Assembly: GCF_002865985.1 (NCBI RefSeq)
Contig: NZ_LNDD01000001.1
Span: forward strand, 62,001-126,000
Origin: Thermotoga sp. SG1
GTDB lineage: Bacteria > Thermotogota > Thermotogae > Thermotogales > Thermotogaceae
Length of the DNA stretch: 64,000 nucleotides
Direction of reading: 5' to 3'
Both the position numbers and the translations under genes were made by a program. Numbering within the stretch: the first letter of the stretch is position 1; each line of letters opens with the position of its first letter. Positions 27,172 to 34,831 of this stretch are shown in pieces. A model generated the notes under the pieces. The model searched no databases, was not told the DNA's origin, and saw only the letters and a program-made list of their open reading frames with translations.

Positions 27172-28430
27172 TTCATCACCTTCTCCAGCGTTTCGTAGAA
27201 ATTCGGGAACGAAACAGCCACACATTCGTGGTTTTTCACCTCAACTCCTTCTTCACTCACAAGACCTGCTATAGAAAAGAGCATGGCCATTCTATGATCG
27301 CCTTCTGGATCCACCACTCCACCCTTTATTCTCTGCTTCCCAGTGATCTTAAAACCATCTGTGAACTCTTCTATTTCGATACCGATCTTCCTCAAATTTT
27401 CCACAAGCACCCTTATTCTGTCTGATTCTTTTTTCCTCAACTCTTCGGCTCCTCTAACAACAGTTTCACCTTCCGCGAAAACACCAAGGAGTGCAACAAG
27501 TGGGAGTTCGTCTATCATGAGTGGTACCATGTCTTTCGGTACGGTGATTCCCTTCATGTTCGGAGAAGTTTCCACCCTCACGTTTCCTATCGGCTCGAGA
27601 TTTTCTTCTGTGACCTCCCACTCTATATTCGCCCCCATGAGTTTCATAACCTCAAGAAGACCTGTTCGAGTTGGGTTCAATCCCACTTCGGTTACTGTTA
27701 TGCGGGCGTTTGGATGGATCGCACCAAGAACGATGAAGAATGCAGCAGACGATATGTCCCCCGGTATCTTCATCTCGAACCCTCTGAACGTGGCCGGCTC
27801 CAGAACCACTCGTGTTCCTTCCACTTCGACGGGAACTCCTAAATTTTTGAGCATTCTTTCTGTGTGGTCTCTACTCTTTGATGGCTCAATGACGATCGTT
27901 CTTCCGCTTGCCCTGAGCCCTGCTAGAAGAATGGCACTCTTCACCTGAGCACTAGCCACCGGTGTTTTGTAACTGATACCCGAAAGGTGATTCCCCTTTA
28001 TGGCCATTGGAAGAAAGTTGTTCTGCCTTGCCATGAAGCGTGCGCCCATCATCTCCAGGGGTTCTATAACCCTTCTCATCGGCCTTCTGGAAAGAGAAGA
28101 ATCCCCGTAGAGAACCGTGAACATCTCGTACGAGGCAAGAACTCCACTCATCAACCTTGTTGTGGTCCCCGAGTTTCCACAGAAAAGAGGTTCAATTGGC
28201 TCGGAGAACGGTTTTGGAAAGACCTTCATCTTTTCCCAATCACCTTCAAAACGTGTACCGAGCTTTTCTAGAATGTCATGTGTTCTCTCCGTGTCCAGAC
28301 ACCTCAGAAGGTTGTAGAGAGTGCTTTCGCTCTCTGCAAGGGCTGAAAGGATGAGCGTTCTGTGGGTTATGGATTTGTCCGGAGGAACACTCAGCGTTCC
28401 GAAGATTCTTTCTGTGGGAAGAATCTTCAT
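27168..28430 (-). CDS. aroA: 3-phosphoshikimate 1-carboxyvinyltransferase (EPSP synthase)
   Basis: A 420-residue EPSP synthase. Visible motifs: [17 protein letters not shown] (PEP/shikimate site), [33 protein letters not shown], and [15 protein letters not shown] near the C-terminus. Normal length. Start ATG 28430 overlaps the tyrA stop by four bases. Confidence 0.95.
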   Translation of the reverse strand: MKILPTERIFGTLSVPPDKSITHRTLILSALAESESTLYNLLRCLDTERTHDILEKLGTRFEGDWEKMKVFPKPFSEPIEPLFCGNSGTTTRLMSGVLASYEMFTVLYGDSSLSRRPMRRVIEPLEMMGARFMARQNNFLPMAIKGNHLSGISYKTPVASAQVKSAILLAGLRASGRTIVIEPSKSRDHTERMLKNLGVPVEVEGTRVVLEPATFRGFEMKIPGDISSAAFFIVLGAIHPNARITVTEVGLNPTRTGLLEVMKLMGANIEWEVTEENLEPIGNVRVETSPNMKGITVPKDMVPLMIDELPLVALLGVFAEGETVVRGAEELRKKESDRIRVLVENLRKIGIEIEEFTDGFKITGKQRIKGGVVDPEGDHRMAMLFSIAGLVSEEGVEVKNHECVAVSFPNFYETLEKVMK

Positions 28431-29188
28431 GCTACCACTTCCTTTATGATTTTTTTCAGACTCTCGAAGTCTTCTCTCTCTATGAGATTGTAAAGAGTGT
28501 TCAGGAAATTTCTTGCATTTTCAAGGTACTTGAGGATGTTTTCTTTATTATATCTGATCATATCCATCGCCATTTCCATGTTCTGTCTTGAAAGCCTCGT
28601 GTTCGACTGATAGCCCGGTCCTGCGTATTCTTCAAAAGGCTTTCCCATGAACCGAGCGCTCAAAGAGATCAAATACTGTACATGACTCACAGCGGCAACG
28701 ATCTTGTCGTGTTCTCTGTAATCTATCCAGACTGGCCTGGATCCAAGATCCTCCACAACACCTTCAACGACGTCGTCTTCCTTTCCATCGGGAGAACAGA
28801 GAAAAAAGATCCTTCCGATGAACATCTCGGGGTCCCATCCTGCTTTTCCCTTCCTCTCGTTTCCCGCCATGGGGTGTCCTCCGATGAAGTTCAGACCCCT
28901 TTCTTTTGCTATTTCCATGAAGGGGGTTTTCACGCTTGCCACATCCAAGATCTTTCCTGTGAACTCAGTCTCTCTCAAAAAGCGCTCTTCAGCAGCCATT
29001 GGAAGCGCCAGGATGAGAAGATCGGTGTCGAAGAGTTCTTCCTGTTTCGAAACAACTTTTATCCCTCTTTCCTCAAGGGCCCTTATCACATCCCTGCTTT
29101 GATCGAAGGCGAGAACCCGGTGCTTTTCGTTCAACTTCAGAGCGATAGATCCCCCTATACATCCTGCCCCCAGTACAGAGATCCTCAA
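28427..29188 (-). CDS. tyrA: prephenate dehydrogenase
   Basis: A 253-residue TyrA without a chorismate mutase domain: Rossmann [20 protein letters not shown], and the catalytic histidine stretch [11 protein letters not shown]. It makes 4-hydroxyphenylpyruvate, committing the operon to tyrosine. It lacks the C-terminal ACT domain found in some relatives, so feedback would fall on the DAHP synthase and on the leader-peptide attenuator. ATGA overlaps on both sides. Confidence 0.93.
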   Translation of the reverse strand: MRISVLGAGCIGGSIALKLNEKHRVLAFDQSRDVIRALEERGIKVVSKQEELFDTDLLILALPMAAEERFLRETEFTGKILDVASVKTPFMEIAKERGLNFIGGHPMAGNERKGKAGWDPEMFIGRIFFLCSPDGKEDDVVEGVVEDLGSRPVWIDYREHDKIVAAVSHVQYLISLSARFMGKPFEEYAGPGYQSNTRLSRQNMEMAMDMIRYNKENILKYLENARNFLNTLYNLIEREDFESLKKIIKEVVA

Positions 29189-30201
29189 TTCACCTTCACC
29201 CCCAGGGCCTTGGCAAGTTCTTTCATCTCCCGGACCAGTTCCTCAAAGAGCTTGAAATCAAGGCTTTGTTTTCCGTCAGAAAGTGCTCTTTCAGGTTCTG
29301 GATGAACCTCTACCATGATTCCGTGTGCACCGACGGCTATTGCTGCGCGGGAAAGAGGGATGACAAGATCTCTTCTTCCACCCGAGTGGCTCGGATCCAC
29401 AAGAATGGGAAGGTGCGATTCTTTCCTGATGATCGGAACAGCAGAGATGTCGAGGGTGTTTCTTGTTGCCTTCTCGAACGTCCTTATTCCTCTCTCACAC
29501 AGGATGATCTTTGTGTTTCCTGAATTTGCTATGTACTCTGCTGAGAGTAAAAACTCTTCGATGGTGTTCATGAAACCTCTTTTCAGAAGAACGGGTTTGT
29601 CGTAACTTCCCGCTTTTGAAAGCAACCTGAAATTTTGAGCATTCCTTGCACCGATCTGGATGATATCGGCGTATTCAGCCACCTTTGGAAGTTCTTCCTC
29701 ACCGAGTGCCTCTGTCACAACGTACATACCGTACTTATCTGCAGCTTCTCTCAAATACTCCAGTCCTTTTTCTCCGAGCCCCTGGAAGGAGTAGGGTGAT
29801 GTTCGAGGCTTGTAGGCTCCTCCTCTCAACACCTTCACACCGAATTCGCTTAGAAAGTGTGCGATCTCCATGAGCATCTCTCTGTCTTCCACTGCACAGG
29901 GCCCTGCCATGATGGTGAAGTATCCGTTTCCTATCTTCACGCCTCCAAGGTCTATCACCGTATCTTCTGGATGGAACTCTCGCGAGACGAGTTTGTAGGG
30001 TTTGAGAACTCTCACAACACTCTCAACACAATCCAACGACTCGAATTTGTCTGCCACCACGTATCTGTCATCACCTATGATACCTATCACCGTACGCTCC
30101 TGACCTTTGGAAACGTGACACCTCAGATTGTAACTCTCTGCCAACTTCACCACCTTCTTTATATCTTCTTCCGTAGAACCGGGCTTTAAAACCACTATCA
30201 T
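29185..30201 (-). CDS. aroF: DAHP synthase, type I-beta with N-terminal ferredoxin-like regulatory domain
   Basis: A 338-residue 3-deoxy-D-arabino-heptulosonate-7-phosphate synthase, first enzyme of the shikimate pathway. An N-terminal ferredoxin-like domain (about 1-65) is the tyrosine-sensing module known in T. maritima. The barrel carries the metal ligands Cys102 (MAGPC), a histidine in VDPSHSGGRRD, a glutamate in MVEVHPEPE and a late aspartate. First enzyme gene of the operon, behind a leader-peptide attenuator. RBS GGGAGG. Confidence 0.95.
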   Translation of the reverse strand: MIVVLKPGSTEEDIKKVVKLAESYNLRCHVSKGQERTVIGIIGDDRYVVADKFESLDCVESVVRVLKPYKLVSREFHPEDTVIDLGGVKIGNGYFTIMAGPCAVEDREMLMEIAHFLSEFGVKVLRGGAYKPRTSPYSFQGLGEKGLEYLREAADKYGMYVVTEALGEEELPKVAEYADIIQIGARNAQNFRLLSKAGSYDKPVLLKRGFMNTIEEFLLSAEYIANSGNTKIILCERGIRTFEKATRNTLDISAVPIIRKESHLPILVDPSHSGGRRDLVIPLSRAAIAVGAHGIMVEVHPEPERALSDGKQSLDFKLFEELVREMKELAKALGVKVN

Positions 30202-30231
30202 AGACCTACCACCTCCCGAAGTTTTGATAAT

Positions 30232-30336
30232 AAAAAAAGGGCTCCGCTGCCCGGAGCCCTCTGGTGTTTTCTATCGCTCCGGGCAGATACCGAAAGAGGC
30301 ACCTGCCCGGAGCGGTTGCACTCACGGACAGGTGCC
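30232..30336 (-). promoter_or_regulatory. transcription attenuator (terminator/antiterminator) of the aromatic operon
   Basis: Four RNA segments on the minus strand. A (30336-30325, inside the end of the leader ORF) pairs with B (30309-30298) over 12 pairs with one U-G. An overlapping B stretch CGCTCCGGGCAG (30314-30303) pairs perfectly with C (30286-30275). C also pairs over 11 perfect bases with D (30257-30247). D is the 5' arm and loop of an intrinsic terminator: GGGCTCCG / CGGAGCCC (30259-30252 and 30246-30239) plus seven U. So A:B with C:D allows read-through, and B:C with the terminator stops transcription. Confidence 0.85.
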
Positions 30337-30405
30337 CCTGTTAAACCAAAAGTAATAATAATTGTGTTCAATGGATTTGATGCATAACACATGTTCGTTT
30401 TGCAT
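30322..30405 (-). CDS. aromatic-amino-acid leader peptide
   Basis: A 27-codon frame, ATG 30405 to TGA 30322, with Shine-Dalgarno GGGGTGA about seven bases upstream. Codons 16-21 read Tyr-Tyr-Tyr-Phe-Trp-Phe, six aromatic residues in a row, followed by Asn-Arg-Gly-Thr-Cys-Pro-stop. The last five codons overlap pairing segment A of the attenuator. Full translation masks A, frees B to pair with C and lets the terminator form. A stall at the tyrosine codons leaves A free and favours read-through. The peptide itself probably has no function. Assignment is by sequence logic, not homology. Confidence 0.87.
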   Translation of the reverse strand: MQNEHVLCIKSIEHNYYYFWFNRGTCP

Positions 30406-30430
30406 AATCTTTCACCCCTGTTTGGTTACT

Positions 30431-30459
30431 ATTCTAGCAAAGCATGCCAGAAAAATCAA
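30431..30459 (-). promoter_or_regulatory. promoter of the aromatic operon
   Basis: Minus strand TTGATT (30454-30459), 17-base spacer, TAGAAT (30431-30436). Predicted start near 30424, just before the leader-peptide ribosome site. The -35 box overlaps the stop of the upstream MFS gene. Confidence 0.75.
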
Positions 30460-31706
30460 GTGGGAAGTTCTTTTCCTCTGAGAGCCACCAGAAGAAGCAC
30501 AGCGATCAAAAAGGAGAGAACACCAACGGTGTAGTAAAGTAAGTGAATCGCTACCCTATCAACAAGATATCCGTAGAGCACAGATCCAAGTGGAGTTACT
30601 CCGTTTGCCACAAGAACAAGGAAGGAGAACGCCCTCGCTCTGATGTGCGAAGGTGTCATCTTCTGAAAGGCCGTGTCAAGAGGAACGTTGATTATTGGAT
30701 TCAAAAAGCCCATTATCAAAAACGTCACGAAGAACAAAATGAAAAGAACCAGTCTTTCCACACTTGAGGAAAAATCTGGCATGACGAGAACACCAAGAAA
30801 AACAATAGGAAGTTCAAAGAGGAAGATGGAAATCTTCATTGCCTTCCACATGTTTCTTTTTGACAGGTAAGATGCGATCAGAAGGTTCCCAAAGAGTGCC
30901 CCCAGAGTGAACGAGGTCTCAAGAAAGCCAAACTCCTGAGCGGAAAACTTCATCACTTCCCTGATCGTGTAAGGATAGACAACCATGAAGAGTGGAGAAA
31001 TGAGAAGATTCAGAAAGAGAGCAAAGATAAGGATGATCCTTATGAGCGAGTGATTCCAGATGAAAAGAAAACCTTCTTTGAGATCCAGAACTATCTGCTT
31101 GAAATGAGAAGGTTTCTTCTCAATCTTTTGCCAATAGACTATGAAGATCTCACTGATGGCAGAGAGAATGAAGGACACTCCGTTCACAAGAAACACGATC
31201 GCTATGCCGTAGAAACCGTAGATCACCCCTCCGAGTGCAGGTCCGAGGATCTGTGGGAAGATCCTCACCATACCCATTATGGAGTTTGCCCTCATGAGAA
31301 AATCTTCCGGTACGATGTCCGGAAACATCGCGCCCGTTGGTATATCAAAAAGGTTGTCCATGATCGCCATGGCAACCTGTGAAACGTAAAGAACAGAAAG
31401 AGTAATGGCGTTTCTGAATGCAAGAAACGAGAGGAAACATATGAGAATTCCCCTCAGAAAATCCATCGACACCATGAGAAACTTTCTGTTTCCTCGATCT
31501 CCAACGATTCCGGCTATGGGCATGAGTAGTATCCTTGGAAGCATATAGGCAATGCTCATTGTGGCAACTGCCGTTCCGGAATGTGTCAGATCAAGAACAA
31601 AGATGGGAATCGCAACCGCCTGGACGGAGCTACCAAGAATCGAAACAAATCTTCCTAGAGCAAGAAGGACAAAGTTTCTCTTCCAGAAGGTAATATCGTT
31701 CACCAC
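30456..31706 (-). CDS. MFS family transporter (MFS_3-like exporter)
   Basis: A 416-residue protein with 12 predicted helices; GDRGNRKFLM in loop 2-3 is the MFS signature, and the opening (LLALGRFVSILGSSVQAVAIPIF) resembles siderophore or drug exporters of the EntS/MFS_3 type. GTG start at 31706 follows AAGGAGGG. It closes a leftward group of envelope-stress-like genes, and its stop overlaps the aromatic operon promoter. Substrate unknown. Confidence 0.75.
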   Translation of the reverse strand: MVNDITFWKRNFVLLALGRFVSILGSSVQAVAIPIFVLDLTHSGTAVATMSIAYMLPRILLMPIAGIVGDRGNRKFLMVSMDFLRGILICFLSFLAFRNAITLSVLYVSQVAMAIMDNLFDIPTGAMFPDIVPEDFLMRANSIMGMVRIFPQILGPALGGVIYGFYGIAIVFLVNGVSFILSAISEIFIVYWQKIEKKPSHFKQIVLDLKEGFLFIWNHSLIRIILIFALFLNLLISPLFMVVYPYTIREVMKFSAQEFGFLETSFTLGALFGNLLIASYLSKRNMWKAMKISIFLFELPIVFLGVLVMPDFSSSVERLVLFILFFVTFLIMGFLNPIINVPLDTAFQKMTPSHIRARAFSFLVLVANGVTPLGSVLYGYLVDRVAIHLLYYTVGVLSFLIAVLLLVALRGKELPT

Positions 31707-31775
31707 ACTCCCTCCTTGTTGAAATCAGGAACCTTCAGTCACCGTCGTACGGGATGTTTCTGTGATAACTGGTTC

Positions 31776-31892
31776 CTAAACCATCTGTGAAGATGAGACT
31801 GTTCTTGTAGCGGGAAAAAGTAGTACATACAACCATATCAAAGAAAACAGCCCTGCTACAAGAATCGCCGAAATCATCAGGTACACCCTCAT
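31776..31892 (-). CDS. small single-helix membrane protein
   Basis: A 38-residue frame starting with ATG 31892, with GGAGG about 11-16 bases upstream inside the end of the previous gene. Residues about 4-28 form one hydrophobic helix (YLMISAILVAGLF then a WLYVLLF stretch) with a polar C-terminal tail. Family not recognised. Position between a polymer-forming protein and an exporter suggests cotranscription. The weakest of the protein calls here. Confidence 0.45.
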   Translation of the reverse strand: MRVYLMISAILVAGLFSLIWLYVLLFPATRTVSSSQMV

Positions 31893-31898
31893 GGGCAA

Positions 31899-32396
31899 TC
31901 ACTCCTCCCTTTCGCCTTTTTTCTTTCTCGAGGAAACGGAGATGTTGCTGATGAAGGGGGAAAACATCTTCATCATTCCGCTGATAAAGAAGTTCGATAT
32001 TCTTGCAACATCCCCGTCCACCGAAGGTCTTCTTCCAGATTCTTTTGCACCAACGAGTGCAAGATCTCCCTTCACTTTTCCCCCGTTGAACTCGATCCTT
32101 CCACTGATGACGGCAAGGTCGCCTTCCACCTCCCCTGAAAAGAACGTCTCACAGTTGATGAGAACAAGGTCTCCCTCCACCTTACCTTTTATGAATGCTT
32201 TCTTTCTTGAGAGAACGAGATCTCCTTCCATCACTTCGTCTTCCCTCAGAACGAAATCCTTTTCCGAGAAATCCTCCGACCAGTTTTGTTCTTCTTTTTC
32301 CTTCTCTTTCAGGGCCTTTATCAGCATTTCTCCTTCCTCTGGACTGATCTCTCCTTTTGCCACAGCTTCAAGAATCTTTCTGATCTCTTCAGACAT
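31899..32396 (-). CDS. bactofilin-like / YvlB-type envelope protein
   Basis: A 165-residue soluble protein: an N-terminal SHOCT-like helical pair (EEIRKILEAVAKGEISPEEGEML) then a run of short beta-helix rungs repeating GDLVL, GDLAVI and GDLAL about every 20 residues (about 55-130), as in bactofilins and DUF4097-like proteins, ending in a basic tail. ATG 32396 with GGAGGGG upstream overlaps the DUF2089 gene by eight bases. It probably acts with that gene in an envelope-stress response; this is inference. Confidence 0.6.
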   Translation of the reverse strand: MSEEIRKILEAVAKGEISPEEGEMLIKALKEKEKEEQNWSEDFSEKDFVLREDEVMEGDLVLSRKKAFIKGKVEGDLVLINCETFFSGEVEGDLAVISGRIEFNGGKVKGDLALVGAKESGRRPSVDGDVARISNFFISGMMKMFSPFISNISVSSRKKKGEREE

Positions 32397-32772
32397 CGCC
32401 CTCCCCTCCTTTTTTCTTTCTTTTGAGAAGTTCCAGCGCCTCCTCGACACTGATCTTTCCTTCCTTCACCTGCTTGAAGAGATCCTCGTCTGAGACCTCT
32501 TCTTTCACCTCGCCAAGTGGCTGAAGTTTCATCTTCTCAAGAATCTTTTCCAGTTTCCCTCTCAAGGCAAAGTAGCCCTGTCCTGTATAACGTTCCATCT
32601 CCTTGAGGTTTCCTCTTGCTCTGAAGAAAAGGATGACGAACTCGAGTTCTTCTCTGTCGAGAAAGTCAAACGGACTCGCTCTGAATCGACCCTTCACCGT
32701 GACATCGTCTCTATCACAGTGAAGTTCCGTTACCATCATTTCTCTTCCGCATACAGGACATTTGGGCAACAT
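32389..32772 (-). CDS. DUF2089-family zinc-ribbon/HTH protein
   Basis: A 127-residue protein. The N-terminal ribbon has CPVC and a later LHCDRDD; the usual fourth cysteine of the second CxxC pair is aspartate, so the zinc site has three cysteines. The DUF2089 core FDFLDREELEFVILFFRARGN with GNLKEMER and a following HTH-like helix is intact, then an SHOCT-like tail (KQVKEGKISVEEALELL). Probably a transcription regulator of its own operon. ATG 32772, RBS GGGAGGTG. Confidence 0.7.
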   Translation of the reverse strand: MLPKCPVCGREMMVTELHCDRDDVTVKGRFRASPFDFLDREELEFVILFFRARGNLKEMERYTGQGYFALRGKLEKILEKMKLQPLGEVKEEVSDEDLFKQVKEGKISVEEALELLKRKKKGGEGDV

Positions 32773-32795
32773 ATTTTGTCACCTCCCGCAAAAAT

Positions 32796-32825
32796 ATTTT
32801 ACAATCTATCCAAATATTTTGTCAA
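32796..32825 (-). promoter_or_regulatory. promoter of the DUF2089 operon
   Basis: Minus strand TTGACA (32820-32825, consensus) and TAAAAT (32796-32801) with an 18-base spacer. Two near-repeats of AAATATTTT flank it and could be an operator. Confidence 0.65.
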
Positions 32826-32898
32826 GTACCCAAAAAATTTGGTCGAGCATCCCCGTTCGGATGGAACAGGATCTTTACGAATAATTAGCACGGCCTTA

Positions 32899-32927
32899 TT
32901 GAATTCTTAAATTTCCGGTGTTATGCT
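32899..32927 (+). promoter_or_regulatory. promoter of the micro-ORF transcript
   Basis: TTGAAT (32899-32904), 17-base spacer, TATGCT (32922-32927). Expected start near 32934, immediately before the palindrome at 32941. Confidence 0.6.
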
Positions 32928-32940
32928 TACATATGAGAAA

Positions 32941-32955
32941 TGAGAATGATTCTCA
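32941..32955 (+). promoter_or_regulatory. Fur-type operator palindrome
   Basis: TGAGAATGATTCTCA is a perfect 7-1-7 inverted repeat. It differs from the classical Fur core TGATAATnATTATCA at one symmetric position. It lies between the predicted start site and the ribosome site of the micro-ORF, where a bound repressor would block transcription. Confidence 0.65.
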
Positions 32956-32972
32956 AAAAGGAGGTGGAGAAG

Positions 32973-33047
32973 ATGATCGTACTGATACCGGTGGACGTGT
33001 TGATAGCCATTCACAACGAAAAAGTAGGACAGACAAAGAAGAAGTAA
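32973..33047 (+). CDS. 24-residue micro-ORF under Fur-type control
   Basis: ATG 32973 follows an excellent Shine-Dalgarno (AAAAGGAGGTGG) and stops at TAA 33045-33047. The first 13 residues are almost all branched-chain (MIVLIPVDVLIAI), followed by a hydrophilic half ending in three lysines. It could be a small membrane-associated protein or a leader peptide. It has its own promoter, a Fur-type site and a terminator about 40 bases downstream, so it is a complete small transcription unit. No family recognised. Confidence 0.55.
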   Translation: MIVLIPVDVLIAIHNEKVGQTKKK

Positions 33048-33084
33048 ACATCGCTCTCGTGTGCTCTCATTTTTTTTAAACCAG

Positions 33085-33110
33085 GCCTCGACAGGAGGCT
33101 TTTTCGTTTT
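33085..33110 (+). terminator. intrinsic terminator after the micro-ORF
   Basis: Stem GCCTC / GAGGC (33085-33089 with 33095-33099), loop GACAG, then TTTTTCGTTTT. Either the end of a short RNA or a leaky terminator before the YgiQ-pyr operon. Confidence 0.65.
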
Positions 33111-33130
33111 AAAATACATAGGGTGATACC

Positions 33131-34831
33131 GTGTTCCTTCCTACAACGCGTGAAGAAATGGAAAAGCTGGGCTGGAAAGAACTCGACATAATCCTCGTTA
33201 CGGGAGATGCTTACGTGGACCACCCTTCCTTTGGTGTTTCGCTCATCGGCCACTATCTTGTCTCTCACGGTTTCAAAGTGGGAATCATTGCCCAACCTGA
33301 CTGGAAATCGGGAAAGGACATCACGCGTCTTGGAAAGCCTCGACTCTTCTTCGGTGTCACCGCCGGAAACGTTGATTCGATGGTGGCAAATTACACGGCC
33401 TCGATGAAGAAAAGAAAAACAGACGACTACACACCGGGTGGAACTTTCGGAAGAAGACCCGACAGGGCGACGATAGTCTACACCAACCTGATAAGGAGAT
33501 TCTTTCCGGGTGTGCCTGTTGTTCTTGGTGGAATAGAGGCGAGTTTGAGAAGATTCGCACATTACGACTGGTGGAGCGATAGAGTGAGAAAGTCTGTCCT
33601 TGTCGATTCAAAGGCAGATCTTCTCGTTTACGGAATGGGAGAAAAAGCAGTTCTTGAAATCGCAAAAACCCTTGCTGAGACTGGCGACATAGAGAAGTGC
33701 AAGAGCATCCGTGGAGTTGTGTGGTGGACCTCTCAGAAACCCATTGAGGGTGTGGAACTTCCCTCTTTTGATGAAATCTCAGAAAACCCAGAAAAGTACG
33801 CAGAGGCTATAAAACTTCAGACCTGGTACACGGATCCATACAGGAACACTCTGATCTACCAGAGACAGGACACAAGATACGTTGTTCAGAATCCCCCGCA
33901 ACCTCCACTTTCCCAGGAGGAACTTGACCAGATCTACCTTCTTCCTTTCGAAAGAGAAGTTCATCCGTTTTATGCGAGAATGGGAAGGGTGAAGGCAATA
34001 GAGACGGTGAAGTTCTCCATCACGGCCGTTCGTGGTTGTTTTGGTGGATGTTCTTTCTGTGCTCTTACGCAGCATCAGACCACGCACGTCTCCTATCGGA
34101 GTGAAGATTCCATACTGGAAGAAGTGAAACTTCTTACCAGAAGGAGAAATTTCAAAGGTACCATCACGGATGTCGGAGGTCCCACCGCGAACCTTTACGG
34201 TTCAAGATGCACCGTCAGAGAAACCAGAGGGCAGTGCCAGAAATTTTGCCTTTATCCTGGTGTCTGCAGGATCGTTCAGCCAGATCACGACAGGTTCATC
34301 GCACTCCTTGAGTCGATAAAAAGACTGCCCCGCGTGAAGAACGTCTTTGTCTCTTCAGGTATCAGACACGATTTTGTTTTCGCCGAGAACAACCCAGACA
34401 TCTTCATCAGAGAACTCGTGAAATACACCCCCGGCCAGCTGAAACTTGCCCCGGAACACGCCCATCCAAAGGTGCTTTCTCTGATGAGAAAGCCTCCGGT
34501 GGAACTGTTTCTGGAATTCAAAAGAAGGTTCGAGACATTCGCACGGAAGATGGGAAAGAGAAAGTACGTGATCGGCTACTTCATAGTGGGACATCCGGGA
34601 GAGGGCTGGAAGGAGAACAACTATCTGAGAGATTTCATCCTGAAGTATCTTGGCTACTTTCCGCAGCAGATACAAATCTTTACACCCACCCCCGGAACGG
34701 TGAGCACCGCCATGTACTACTCCGGAATAGATCCGTTCACCGGCGAGAAGGTGTATGTAGAAAAATCTTTGAAAGTGAGAAACAGGATGAAGGAGAATGT
34801 TTTATTCAAGAAAAGGAGGGAAGAAAAATGA
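33131..34831 (+). CDS. YgiQ-type radical SAM protein (UPF0313)
   Basis: A 566-residue protein: N-terminal cobalamin-binding-like domain (about 1-180, VTGDAYVDHPSFGVSLIG), then a radical SAM core with AVRGCFGGCSFCAL (CxxxCxxC, about residues 300-310) and a C-terminal LAPEHAHPKVLSLMRKP segment typical of UPF0313. Reaction unknown for the family. GTG start with GGGTGA upstream. First gene of the long operon to pyrE, overlapping estD by ATGA. Confidence 0.88.
   Translation: MFLPTTREEMEKLGWKELDIILVTGDAYVDHPSFGVSLIGHYLVSHGFKVGIIAQPDWKSGKDITRLGKPRLFFGVTAGNVDSMVANYTASMKKRKTDDYTPGGTFGRRPDRATIVYTNLIRRFFPGVPVVLGGIEASLRRFAHYDWWSDRVRKSVLVDSKADLLVYGMGEKAVLEIAKTLAETGDIEKCKSIRGVVWWTSQKPIEGVELPSFDEISENPEKYAEAIKLQTWYTDPYRNTLIYQRQDTRYVVQNPPQPPLSQEELDQIYLLPFEREVHPFYARMGRVKAIETVKFSITAVRGCFGGCSFCALTQHQTTHVSYRSEDSILEEVKLLTRRRNFKGTITDVGGPTANLYGSRCTVRETRGQCQKFCLYPGVCRIVQPDHDRFIALLESIKRLPRVKNVFVSSGIRHDFVFAENNPDIFIRELVKYTPGQLKLAPEHAHPKVLSLMRKPPVELFLEFKRRFETFARKMGKRKYVIGYFIVGHPGEGWKENNYLRDFILKYLGYFPQQIQIFTPTPGTVSTAMYYSGIDPFTGEKVYVEKSLKVRNRMKENVLFKKRREEK

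Noticed and set aside
30232-30336. T-box riboswitch upstream of aroF
   Set aside because: No T-box consensus or specifier loop architecture; the translated aromatic run and overlapping pairing segments explain the region better.
33048-33130. PyrR-binding attenuator before the operon containing the pyr genes
   Set aside because: The stem-loop lacks the conserved PyrR loop sequence, and the pyr genes lie 3 kb downstream behind two unrelated genes.
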